Shown: in pieces, positions 32,627 to 43,391 of the stretch
How the letters are laid out: every line of letters starts with the position of its first letter
Numbering within the stretch: the stretch's first letter is position 1
Assembly (NCBI GenBank): GCA_032716605.1
Contig: CM064509.1
Span: 42,086,817-42,150,816, forward strand
Reading direction: 5' to 3'
Source of the DNA: Paralithodes platypus
Lineage: Eukaryota; Arthropoda; Malacostraca; Decapoda; Lithodidae
Length of the DNA stretch: 64,000 nt
Translations under genes and position numbers: made by a program
The notes under the pieces: generated by a model
What the model was told of the DNA's origin: nothing
What the model saw: the letters and a program-made list of their open reading frames with translations, nothing else
Databases searched by the model: none

Positions 32627-32777
32627 ATGTGACAAACAAGCGTAGTGATGTGACAACCTTCCGAGGAGCCTTGGAATCAGTGATGCGTCAACACTACCCT
32701 AATATGGTGGGACACGTGGCCATCAGACTTATCTCAGCACCACCAGTCTGTGCCAACTCTCTCAACATACTTGCCAG
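32627..32777 (+). CDS. candidate host exon, rdgB/PITPNM-like, next exon
   Basis: Flanked by TTGTTCAG and GTGAAT. The 151-nt exon, joined to the previous exon's single trailing base, reads DVTNKRSDVTTFRGALESVM, RQHYPNMVGHVAIRLISAPP and VCANSLNILA. The TFRGxxESVMRQHYP, GHVAIRL and CPxIC-like pattern is what I recall from rdgB/PITPNM proteins. Both exons are in the same strand and order with compatible phase (1, then leaving 2 nt), with no stop. Further exons were not found in the window and may lie beyond the TE blocks. Confidence 0.65.
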
Positions 32778-32891
32778 GTGAATATTACATCACAACTTAA
32801 ATAACTAAGGCATTATATAATGTTATTAAATAACATTATATAATCAACTATTATTGTTAATACAGTAAAAGTCCTTTAATCGGTACAACCG

Positions 32892-34252
32892 ATGCTATCT
32901 TCATAGTCAGGCAGATACAGGAAAGATACCTACTAAAAGGCAGGGATCTTTACTTTGTGTTTGTGGACCTGGAGAAGGCCTTTGATAGGGTACCTAGAGA
33001 TGTTGTACAGTGGGCTATGAGGAAACTTGGTGTGGAAGAGTGGCTGGTGCGTGTGATAATGAAGATGTATGAGGATTCGCGAAGTTCGGTGAGGGTGAAA
33101 GGTGTACTGAGTGATGAATTCGCAGTCCGTGTTGGAGTCCATCAGGGTTCAGTGTTAAGCCCCCTCCTCTTTATTATGGTCTTGGAGGCGCTGTCTAGAG
33201 TTTTTAGAGGCGGACTCCCGTTGGAACTGTTTTATGCAGACGATTTAGTCCTAATAGCTGACAGTATGCAGGATGCTGAGGCCAAATTCAGAAAGTGGAG
33301 AGAGGGCATGGCGAGCAAGGGTTTAAGAGTCAATATTAACAAAACCAAGGTTATGCATTGTAGTTTGAGACGAGGCAATGTGGAAAAGAGCGGTGCATAC
33401 CCATGTGCAGTGTGTGGAAAGGGAGTGGGCGTTAACTCAATTCAATGTAGCATCTGTCGATGTTGGGTACACCATGGGAGTAAGCGCTGTAGTAGAATAA
33501 AGGGGCCCCTGCCGAAGGATAAGTCAGAAATAGAGAAATTTGAGTGCGTAGTGTGCAAAGGCGAGCTTGTGTTAAGTGATGATCCTGTGGCTGTGAATTT
33601 TGGAAATGAGTCTTTGGAGCTGGTGAACAAGTTTTGTTACCTAGGAGATACCATCTCTGCCGGTGGTGGGGCCGAGGCTGCCACTGTTGCTAGAATTAGG
33701 TGTGGCTGGGGGAAGTTCAGAGAATTGATGCCAATCCTGACCATGAAAAGAATGCCTCCCCCTGAAGGGAAAGGTGTATGCCTCATGTGTTAGAAGTGCA
33801 ATGACGTATGCCTCAGAAACATGGGCCGTTAAAGTAGAGGATGTCAACAGAATGGAGCGTAATGAGATGAGAATGGTGAGATGGATGTGTGGGGCCAGGC
33901 TACAGGATAGAATAACAAATGTTGAGCTGAGGAGACGTTTAGGTATAAAGAGTATTAGCGAGGTGATGCGTACAAGTAGACTGGGATGGTATGGACATGT
34001 GGAGAGAATGGATGAACAAAATTGGGTGACAAAATGCAGGTCTGTGATTGTGGAGGGAGCTGCACCAAGGGGTGGACCGAGGAAGACCTGGGATCGGACT
34101 ATACGCGCCGATCTCAAATCCAAGAACTTGACAAGTGAAGCAGCCCTTAACAGGGTTGCCTGGAACGCCGCCATTAGGACAAGAGACTGAAACTGCACTT
34201 ATGTGTGGAACACTCAGTCTTAAAATGTTATGTATGTATGTATGTATGTAAT
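32892..34252 (+). pseudogene. LINE-3 RT with inserted zinc finger, (ATGT)n tail
   Basis: 5'-truncated inside RT (FVDLEKAFDRVPRDVVQWAM, GVHQGSVLSPLLF, LELFYADDLVLIADS with intact YADD, VNINKTKVM). Next comes a Cys/His finger (CAVC, CSIC, WVHHGSKRC, CVVC), then FCYLGDTISAGGGAEA. A frameshift near 33770 separates the last part (SCVRSAMTYASETWAV to NRVAWNAAIRTRD, 33774-34190). The 3' UTR ends in TATGTATGTATGTATGTA. RTE-like non-LTR retrotransposon; a fragment of a pogo-like end (CAGTAAAAGTCC, 32863) lies just upstream. Confidence 0.85.
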
Positions 34253-35165
34253 CCGACGACCGATGATTCGAATCTCCCAATAGTCCGAATTTTTCAATTT
34301 GAGGCCAAATCCGAATTCACCCGATGGTCCGAATTTCAAGAAGTCCCAAAGTCCCCTTTTTGAGGCATTAGTCCACTCAAATGACACATAATGGAGCACA
34401 CACATATCATATGTTCATGAATTCACTTTAAAAGTTTACCATTGTCATTGTAGCCTATTACCTACTTCAAAACATTCAGATTAATGGTCAAAGGAAGCTA
34501 CTGATATAAACGTAAACACCACATCGTCTGCTAGAGAGTTTGTTTTGCTCTTGAACGCATCCTTGGGACGCTCCGATGCGCTACTGGCTTGCACCGCATT
34601 TTCTGCAAGCGCATTCAGTCTTGAGCTTGAAAACGCACCTTTGGACGTTCCGATACGCTACTATTTATAGTTCAGTGATCGGAGCGTCCCAAGGGTGCTT
34701 TCAAGACAACAAGACAAGGGTGCTTTCAATACAATATAATATAACAGAGCACGTCACAAAAGGAAAATCACAAAAGGAAAATTACAAGAACCTCTCAGGG
34801 AAGTGCCGTTGTTAAGGCATTACTTCCCGAACCACATCTGATCTGATCTTCAAGAGCAAGACAAACTCGCTAGTAGACGATGCGGACATATGGTGTTTAC
34901 GTTTATATCAGCAGATTCCTTTGACCATTAATCTGAATGTTTTGAAGTAGGTAATAGGCTACAATGACAATGGTAAACTTTTGAAGTGATTTCATGAACA
35001 TATGATATGTGTGCACCATTGTGTCATTTGGGTGGCCTAATGCCTCAATGTTTTCGTCAGGCCATTAATACACAGGTTCATAGGGGTAAAGTCCGATAAT
35101 CCGAAAAATCCACTAATCCGAACGAGGGCCGGTCCGCTGCCCTTCGGATTAACGGAAGTTTACTG
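34253..35165. mobile_element. pogo/Tigger-like non-autonomous element with inner foldback arms
   Basis: The right end (complement of CAGTAAACTTCCGTTAATCC) is followed by TA. The left end is lost at the LINE-3 tail. Inside, 34360-34555 and 34849-35049 are inverted arms of about 200 bp with good similarity. No transposase is visible. Confidence 0.6.
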
Positions 35166-35190
35166 TACATTATGTATTTTCATGATAATA

Positions 35191-35642
35191 CAGTAAACCC
35201 TCGCTAACTCGGACTAATTGGGGGGAGCCCATTTCCGAGAAGCCCAATTTTCCGAGATGTCCGAAGTCCGACTTATGTCCGACTTAAGAGAGGGAAAATT
35301 CCGAATTAGAAGAGAAAAGTCCGCGTCAGAGAAAATAGATTTTTTTTTTTTTTTTTTTTACATGTGAAATTCATCATATTAATGACAAATACGAACCTTA
35401 TTATGTGTTCAGGGACAGTACAGTACATAGTAATTAATATTAACACAATAATTAAAAATCACAGGGTTCAATTCATCCTAAAATCACTTAAAACCGAGTG
35501 GGAGAACATTGTAAACCGGACACAAACCCCGTCCAACTCGGAAATTTCCGAGATATACAGGGACATTTCCGAGAGGCCGATGCCATTTCGAGAAGTGCGG
35601 GTTTTCGACTAAAAAAGAGTCCGAGTTAGCGGGGGTTTACTG
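35191..35642. mobile_element. pogo/Tigger-like MITE with TA duplication
   Basis: 452 bp. Left end CAGTAAACCCTCGCTAACTC and right end its near-perfect complement (AGTTAGCGGGGGTTTACTG), flanked by TA (35189-35190 and 35643-35644). Interior non-coding with a 20-T run. Confidence 0.82.
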
Positions 35643-35765
35643 TAATCATAATTATCTGTACAGTACTTCAAAACTAAACTAAATACTGTAACTGCAAGTA
35701 TTACTGAGCCTACATTTTATTAGCAACAGCTATAGTAGGCCTACAGTAATTAAAGGACAATACAT

Positions 35766-35852
35766 ACATAACATTTTAAGACCGAGTGCTCCACACATAC
35801 GTGCAGTTTCAGTCTCTTGTCCTAATGGTGGCGTTCCAGGCAACCCTGTTAA
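35766..35852 (-). repeat. LINE-3 3' end, short solo fragment
   Basis: About 87 bp matching the LINE-3 3' UTR and last codons in reverse (TAAGACCGAGTGCTCCACAC to CCAGGCAACCCTGTTAA). 35853-36365 after it is non-coding with a 21-A run near 36327. Confidence 0.75.
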
Positions 35853-36365
35853 CCTAAGACGTGCGCATGGGGGGTATGAGACACCACACGCCTGTGCGCA
35901 CGTATTTGAGCTGTTCCCATCACTAACATCGTTATTTTACCATAAATAGCATTAATACTTATCCATATGCGCCTAGTTTAGGTTGATTATAAAGGTATTA
36001 ACCTGTTACAGCAATAAAACAAGTGGAAACAGCGTTTGGATGGTCAAAATCGGCGATACAGGCCGGGAGTTACATAATGTATGGCTGAGGCAACCTCCCT
36101 CCCCTCCTCTTGTCTGGAGAGACACTGTTACGCAATAGTCTCTCTCTCGCTCTTTCCCACGCTTGGTAACAGTGATGACAACGCCCTGCTACCAACTCGC
36201 TAATGTTAGCACGAAAATAGACCACAGAATAAGGGAATAACAGGGAAAAAAGGTGATAACTGAAGGAGGGGAGGAAAGTGGAGAAGGAGGGGATGTGAAG
36301 TGATATTTGGCATGGCCCAGGGGCAAAAAAAAAAAAAAAAAAAAATTAGGGTGTTTTAAATTGAT

Positions 36366-36637
36366 TTTTTTAGGAACCAGATGGTTCGGCCATATGGAAC
36401 GTATGGAAAGCGAGATAATGACTAAGAGGGTGTACGAGAGCGAGGTGGAGGGACAGAGGGGGAGAGGTAGACCGAATATGAGGTGGAAGGATGGAGTGAG
36501 GAACTACATGAACGAAGGCGGTGCTGGTTGGGGGGAGGGGCGTCGACTGACTGGGGACAGAGGTGCATGGGGGCGGTTCGTTCGTGGCCACCCCTTCGGG
36601 GATCACGGCGTCAGGCAATAGATAGATAGATAGATAG
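36366..36637 (+). pseudogene. LINE-2 3' end fragment with (ATAG)n tail
   Basis: RWFGHMERMESEIMTKRVYE, GRGRPNMRWKDGVRNYMNEG, then FGDHGVRQ, stop and GGCAATAGATAGATAGATAG. 5'-truncated, same family as 24859-26696. Confidence 0.82.
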
Positions 36638-36704
36638 ATCTTAAGAGTCTTCCCGCAGTCGCCCGGGGAAACTCTTAAGAGTCTTCCCGCACTTGCCGGG
36701 TTAA

Positions 36705-37212
36705 GGGCTGCTTCACTTGTCAAGTTTTTGGATTTGAGATCGGCACGTATAGTCCGATCCCAGGTCTTCCTCGGTCCACCCCTTGGTGCATCTCCCTCCA
36801 CAATCACAGACCTGCATTTTTTCACCCAATTTTGTTCATCCATTCTCTCCACATGTCCATACCATCCCAGTCTACTTGTACGCATCACTTCGCTAATACT
36901 CTTTATACCTAAACGTCTCCTCAACTCTACATTTGTTATTCTATCCTGCAGCCTGGCCCCACACATCCATCTCACCATTCTCATCTAATTACGTTCCTTT
37001 CTGTTGACATCCTCTACTTTAACGGCCCATGTTTCTGAGGCATACATCATTGCACTTCTAACACATGAGGCATACATCTTTCCCTTCAGGGGGAGAGGCA
37101 TTCTCTTCATGGTCAGAATTGGCAGCAGTTCTCTGAACTTCCCCCAGCCACATCTAATTCTAGCAACAGTGGCAGCCTCGGCCCCACCACCGGCAGAGAT
37201 GGTATCTCCTAA
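36705..37212 (-). pseudogene. LINE-3 C-terminal fragment
   Basis: Minus-strand reading from the AISAGGG-like region to DLKSKNLTSEAAL; matches 33650-34150. Starts 22 bp from the DIRS-3 left terminus, so it is the left-flanking target region. Confidence 0.8.
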
Positions 37213-37233
37213 TGGAAGTTATGAATATATACA

Positions 37234-37538
37234 ATTTGTTAGTAGTCTTGGCAAATCCAAGGTCAAGGCTATTAACCTACAGTAATTGCAATGACGACTT
37301 GTCTATTTTGACTGCTATGTCGTCATTCCAACCGCGGTTAAAAAAGAAAACGTCTAGAGTCTACTCCTTATCTTGCTCTAGGAGACGTTGTACATTAACC
37401 AAAACTACCACCGAAGGTGAAAAAAGCATAGAAGAGAAGAAAAAGGGGTTTACCTTAGTTACCGCTTAAGGCCCATCCCGTGTTCCGTCATGTGCAGATC
37501 CCTGTCGAACGTGCGCATGAGCGACCCTCTCTTGTTAT
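37234..37538 (+). repeat. left ITR of DIRS-3
   Basis: Reverse complement of 44934-45203 with only a few differences. The outermost 27 bases (37234-37260) complement ICR 44766-44792 exactly. Confidence 0.9.
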
Positions 37539-38780
37539 AATTTTTTCACGCGCCTCCATTGATTGAGTCCGCTTTTGTTGTGCTCCTTTAATTCACCCTG
37601 TTTAGGTTCGTTTCGGCTTATCTGACCTTCTTTTTTTGTTACGTGATCTAGGGCACACGTAAATGGGCTCCTAAGTGTGTATAATGGAGACGCGTGTGGA
37701 AATAGCCTACCGAAGGTACGGGGGCGCCTGGCGTTCCTCGTATATGTTTTTCATTCTTTCTCTTTTCATATTCTTTTTTCCTGTTAGTCTGGGCATAGTT
37801 TAGCTTTTAGCTTATTTTAGCCTAGCTCGTTTTCTCATTCAGGAATTGCTATGCCCCTATGAGTTTTCCTTTTTCATAGCCTAAGGTGTAACGTTTGGTA
37901 AACAATCTGAGATTTCGATGGTGGCGGTGCTGTTTGTAGAGTTTGTGTCGGCCGCATTATAGCGTTATTCCCGAGTCCCCCCTTTCGAGCCTTCACTGTG
38001 TCTCAAGGGCCTGGGCGACAGGTGGTTCGTGATATTCCAGGGGTACCCCAGGGGGGCCCCTACTTCACACCACAGGGTTTTTTCGCCCCTGACACATTCT
38101 CTGCTCACGGCTAGGCCTCCCTTTTTCTCACCAGTTTCGTTTACTGGTTTTTTGTTTTCCCTTCATGTTTCACCTCCATCCTTTCATAGTTTGTTGCCCA
38201 ATCCAGGGGTACCCCAAGGGGGCCCCTGTTTGTGCGAAACCACCCACCCTGCCACTTCTCCTCATGGGCTTTGCTCTATCTCTGTGGGTTGGGTGGTTCC
38301 TGGGGGATGTGCCTCCTCTCCCCTGGTGTGTCTTCCTTGCCTCTCCCTTGACCGGTTGAGTTAGGATCATATATCAAGGAAGACACTGCTCAGCTTGATG
38401 GCCATCCAAGCTTGGAGTTCATAAGGAGATGACGCATTTTTGTGGCCTTTTTTGGTATTCCCTAGACGCTCCTCTCGCTTTTTCGGCGCCGGACCATCTC
38501 GGCCGGTCCCGCAAATTTGCGGGAGCTCGATTCGGTCCTCTGGGACATTTCGGCTCCCCGCAAATTTGCGGAGATCGCTAGGGGGTCCCGCAAATTTGCG
38601 GGAGGGTTGTGTCGGTACGGTTATGCCTCAATAGGCCCGCAAATTTGCGGAAATAGTTGGCTTTCACTGTTGACCTTTTTTAGGTCATCTTGTTGCCTGA
38701 AACTATATTGGTGTGTGCACTTTACTGGTGTTATAGGCCCTGCATGTAAGATGTTGAGTGGTGGTTAACACTTTCTCCAT
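37539..38780 (+). other. DIRS-3 5' leader, non-coding
   Basis: No gene. Contains a repeated motif CCAGGGGTACCCCA (38036 and 38202), the palindrome array at 38508-38650, and a pyrimidine tract ending TTTGCAG/G at 38788 that resembles a splice acceptor and is conserved in the copy at 3395-3420 (minus). Confidence 0.6.
38508..38650. promoter_or_regulatory. array of four 14-16 bp perfect palindromes
   Basis: CCGCAAATTTGCGG occurs four times (38508-38523 and 38587-38602 as the 16-bp form with extra C/G; 38558-38571; 38637-38650). Centre spacings are 49, 30 and 49 bp. Dyad sites at ordered spacing upstream of gag suggest dimeric protein binding; no factor is identified. Confidence 0.6.
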
Positions 38781-38782
38781 CT

Positions 38783-40993
38783 TTGCAGGTTCTGCTAGTG
38801 CTCTTCCACCTCGCCCGCCCTACTCACCTACCTCTGTGCTCCCGGTTTAGGGTGAGTACGGATACCGGTTTGCATGTGTGTTCCTGTTTCCCCATGCTCA
38901 TTCCCTGGTTCTTATTGGACATTCTCTACACTTACTCCGTCGACATGCTGATTATGGTGTGTGTTCTTCCAGTGCAGGTAGGATGCCTTGCTTTCGCCAT
39001 GGTTGTAGCTCCCCGTGCTTGGAGAGCCACAAGTCCTGCTTGCACCACTCGCCATGTGTGTCCTCTACGGCCTACCTCCCTGCTCTGTGTGGCCCGTGTA
39101 TGGCTCTGGTGGATGTGGTACACCATAGCCCTGGTTCCTCAGCGGCGGCAGTGGCCTCTGCTTCCCTTCCGTCGGTGTGGGCGGTAGTCTCCCACCACGT
39201 TAGGACTGTGGGCCACCGTTCCCCGGCCTTTGTTGACGACCAGATCCGCGTCGCCCTGGGTATCCCTGACCCGACTGAAGGCCGTTCCCCTGGCCCTCTC
39301 CCTGCTCGGGCCCTCTCCCCTGGGTCCCGCAGCCGGTCGTCGCATCGTCGGGAGGATCCCCAGCTCCGTCCACGCTCTCACTCGCCTCATCGCCCGTCCT
39401 TTACTGCCCCTCGTCGTCCTCCTGCTCGCCTTGACGCCGCCCGTCGCCCTCGTCATGGCTCTCGCCCTGAGGCCGGGGTTAGCGGCTCTGCCCCTGTGCG
39501 CCCTCCCCTGGCCTCTACGGATAGGGGCTCTACTCCCTTCCGCCCGCTTCCCCAGCCCAGACGACATCCTCTTACGTTGTCCTCTCCGCGCGCGGGTGTT
39601 CATGCTGTAGCTGGCCCTCTGCTCCCTCCTCCTACACTGTCCGGGAGGGTCCGCCAGGATGTCGTTGCTTCTCCTCCTCCTACTTCACCTGCTTCAGTGC
39701 CTATTCTTCCTTCACGGTCTCGTCCCACGGTGGAGGTCCCTCCCTCCTCCTCGGTGTCGGGCCGCCCTGTTATCTCAGCCCCGGGGATCCTTGCTCTGTT
39801 TCCCCCTGCGGCTCCTTCTGAATGTCTCCTTTCACCCGGCCAGCCTTCCCACTCCCGTCATCCTGCTCCTCTTCATTCTTTTCTTCCTGACCTTCCCTTA
39901 CCGTCTCGCCAGGGGGGTACCCCTCCTCTTGCCTCGGTGGGGTTTAGCGAGGTTTCGGGGTCCCCTTTCTCAGGAGCTGACGTGTCGCTGGAAGAGGGGG
40001 ATGGTGCTGTTTCCCCCTCGGCCGTTCGTGATCGGGGACGAGTCCCTCAGCGGCGACACAACCGTCGTCGCTCGCCTTCCTTGGGCCGCGACACTGCTGG
40101 TTCGTGTCGTGGGTCTCGCTCCCGCTCGCCCCTGCGGGCCAACCAATCTTGAGGGGGGTCGCCTCTCTCGGATCGATTGTCGGCTATGCAGGGGTGGGTT
40201 GTGTCACGCATCGACGAGCGCTTGGAGTCGATGCAAGACTCCCTCTTCTCGCGCTTCTTGGCGGTGACACACCCTCAGCGCCTCACCCTACCTACCCCTG
40301 CTACGGTCCCCCTCCCTTCTGCAGGCCTACGCTCTGGTCAGACTTCAGCCGCCGGGACATCCTTCCGGATGTTCAGTCCCTGGCTGTGTTGACGGGACTG
40401 TCCTCCTATGGGACAGGTTTGTGCGACGCCGGTACCCCTGGCTTAGCCATCATGCTCGATCACCCTCTCCCATTGGAGGCCTGGTTTGCTGAGGCCTTCG
40501 ACTTCGCCAACCGATCCGTCGACGGCTCTCCTTCAGTCCCTCCCCCGGAGTCATCACTGCTTTTGCCTTCTCTTGTGTCTGTCGGCAGGTTGGACGGCGC
40601 GTTCTGGTCCTGGATAAGCGCGCCCGTTCTTGAACTTTGTTCTATTGCTACCCCGTTCTTCTCTCACCCAGATAAGTCCTCTGTCGCCGAGGATTTTCCC
40701 TTGCGACAGAGGGTGACGGACTTATTGTCTTGTCTTTAGGTTCCCTCCAGACGTCTGTTCACCACCTGCGGCTTATCGAGGCGTCTGCACCAGGCGCTCT
40801 GCGGGACGGTTTGGACCGCGTTCGGCGGATCCACCTTCGGCTCGCGGTGTCTTTGGTTCCCGAGCTGAAGGCGGTTTTGTGCGCGGCAACTCGGCAACGC
40901 CCGACGGTACGGTCCTCGTTCTGCCGGACAGCCCCCTTGGATATTCGTCAGGGTTTGTTGTACTCTGCGCTATATACGTCGGGGTCTTTTTGA
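38783..40993 (+). pseudogene. DIRS-3 gag-like region, frameshifted
   Basis: Main frames: 38878-40152 (Cys-rich CFRHGCSSPC, then SRSRSSHRR, Pro-rich, SRSRSPLRANQS), 40104-40739 (WFAEAFDFANRSVDG, DGAFWSWISAPVLEL, RQRVTDLLSCL) and 40730-40993 (LQTSVHHLRLIEA, LVPELKAVLC). The same three-frame order is seen in the copy at 763-3300. A conserved TCTTTAG at the last switch leaves open an intron rather than decay. Role inferred from position and SR-like composition, as in DIRS-2 gag. Confidence 0.6.
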
Positions 40994-41210
40994 GAAGGAT
41001 GCATGGGAATGCTACGCTTCTCTGTCGGCGGACCCTGCTTACGACACGCAACGATGCGCTGTGTCATTGCGGACCCTGCTTACGACACGCACCGACGCGC
41101 TGTGTCGCGAGCGGGGTCTTCTCAGTCCCGTCCTTCTGCCGGTCCTCTTCGGGGTGCTGCTGCAAGTGCTGCCGCCATGCACGGGCGCAGGATAGGGACG
41201 TTGCAGGCCA

Positions 41211-43391
41211 GTGCGTCGGTTCCGCCTCGCACTTCTGTTCTTGCCCCCTTTCATCCCCGCCGTGTCGGGGCTGGCCGGCCTTCCACTTCCGGCCGCCCTT
41301 CGACGGGGTCAGCCCCGCGACGGCCAGGGGTTGGGGTGGCCCGCCCTTTTTCGACGAAGTTGGGGGGGGGGTAGAGGAGGTCAACGTGGCGCTCATGACC
41401 GCAAGGACCATACCGGGGGTACCTCCACGTCAAAACAATGTGTAGGTTCTCCGGGTCGGTCTCCTTGTTCTTCTTCTCACCTGGCCGCCCGGGTCGCTCC
41501 CCTCCTCTCGGGAGCTCCCACAGGTTGTTTTCGCCCTTGCCCCCCTCGATGGCCGCGAGGGACGTGGGGGCGGCGGATTGCGCGGAGGGGTCTAACCTGG
41601 AGATGGAAGTCCAGACCCCCACTCCGCTCTTGTCACCGACGCCGGTCCTTCTCTTCGGAGGTGGCCCACGTGTTCCCATCCATGCCCGAGCAGGTAATCG
41701 TCGAGGGGGTGGCCGCCGGTCACCCGGTTTTCCTCTCCCGTGTATTTCTGGTACCGAAGACGAACTGCGATGCGATGCGACCGGTGGTGGTTCTGTCGGC
41801 CCTCAATGGGCACATCGTGCACACACGGTTTCGGATGCTGCCGGTACCCCAGGTACGCCTGGCCCTGCGCCCTCTGTCGTGGGTCGTGTCGCTGGGCCTC
41901 AAGGATACGTCTTGGCTCGTTCCCCTCCGTCCTCGCTTCCAGCGTTTCTTGGCCGTTCAGCCTTCCGATCGTGTGTTCCTGTTCGACTGACTTCCCTTCG
42001 GTCTCCACATCGCGCCGCAGTTCTTCTCCACGCTGGTGGAGCAGGCTCTGGATCCTCTCCTCAGGAGCGGGCTCCAGCTCCTGTTTTCCTTGGCCGATTG
42101 GTTGATCGTTTCCGGCGCCCTAGAACGGTGCGTACACGACACCCTCACGGTCGTTCGCCACGTCACACAGTTCGGGTTCGCCATCGATGTTCCCCAGTCC
42201 CGCTTGACCCCGTCGCGTGTCGTGCCGTGGGTCGGTCTCGAATGGGATTTGACCAGCGCTACGGTGACCCAGAGTCTGCCAAACGCGGTGAACCTTCGAC
42301 GGAAGGTCTTCGCCGTGTTGCACTCGGTCTCCCGCCCGGGGAGGCTCTGGTTAGTGGGTTCGCTGAATTGGGCCGCTCTGACCATTCCCTTAGGGAGTCT
42401 CAGGCTACGCCACCTACTCCTCCTGGGCACCGAGGTGTTTCCGTTGACCCCTATGGATCGGCTCCAGCCGATCCCGCGTACCATTCGCAGACACTTCGGA
42501 CACTGGGTTGCTCGGGGCACGCTCTCTGCGGCTGTGCCCTGGGCCGCCCCCCCGCCGACGCTCTGGGTAGACACAGATGCGTCGAGCGAGGTAGGGTGGG
42601 GTTACCAGTCAAACCTGGGACATCAACATCACGGCAGATGGGTGGGACACGCACGCCTACACATACATGCCCTAGAACTGTTGGTTCCTTTATTCTTCCT
42701 GAGGGACCACGCGCTGGCCCTTCGGGGACAGTCGGTGGCCTTCGGGATGGACAGTCAGACAGCTGTCCACTGTATCCGCAGGCAGGGGTCCTCCGGGTCA
42801 TTGGCTCTGTTGGGGATCTCGGTGACTTTGTTCTTCCTCGCGAACCGTCACACCTTCTCCCTGCATGCCTCCTACCTGCCCGGGACTGCCAACCTGTGGG
42901 CGGACGCCCTGTCGAGAGGACAGGGCGTTCTTGTAGACTGGGTAATGCAACAGACTGTGTTCGTCGACCTCGCGGCTTCCTGGGGTGTTCCGGAGGTCGA
43001 CTTGTTCGCATCGTAGGAGACGCACAAGTTGCCTCAGTACCTATCCCTCCGGCCTCGCACTCCGAAGGGGGGTCCGGACGCTTTCATGGTAGACTGGTAC
43101 AGGTGGCAGTCGATATACATATTTCCACCACCACACGCACTGTTGATGTGCATTGTCCTCGCGAGGCTGCGGCTGTACCGCGGCAGAGTCTGGCTAATCG
43201 CGCCTCTGTGGCCGGCACAGGCTTGGTACGCCCAGTTGACGCGGTGGTGCCCGAGTCCGGTCCCTCTACCTGTCTCCGACTTCCACTTGAGCCAGGTTGG
43301 AGACCTGCGGACCTCGTTGGCCTTCGCATCGTGGATGTTCATGAGGCACGGTGGCTCCCAGTCCACGGACGGGCCCTGCCTGACTTCCTGA
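41211..43391 (+). pseudogene. DIRS-3 RT-RNase H-MT, RT active site lost
   Basis: One frame with stops at 41988-41990 and 43014-43016. RT: FLSRVFLVPK, RPVVVLSALN, SLGLKDTSWLVPL (active relatives: SLDLTDAYW), LPFGLHIAP, LLFSLADWLIV (relatives: YLDDWLV). The first catalytic Asp and the first Asp of the YxDD box are replaced. RNase H looks intact (LWVDTDASS, HALELLVPL, GMDSQTAV, NLWADALSRG). The MT-like region has VDLFAS, stop, then YIFPPP and LIAPLWP. The overlapping recombinase frame is open across the entire RNase H region. Confidence 0.8.

Noticed and set aside
38508..38650. CRISPR-like repeats
   Set aside because: The repeat is a short palindrome with spacers of 16-35 bp, only four units, in a eukaryotic retroelement leader.
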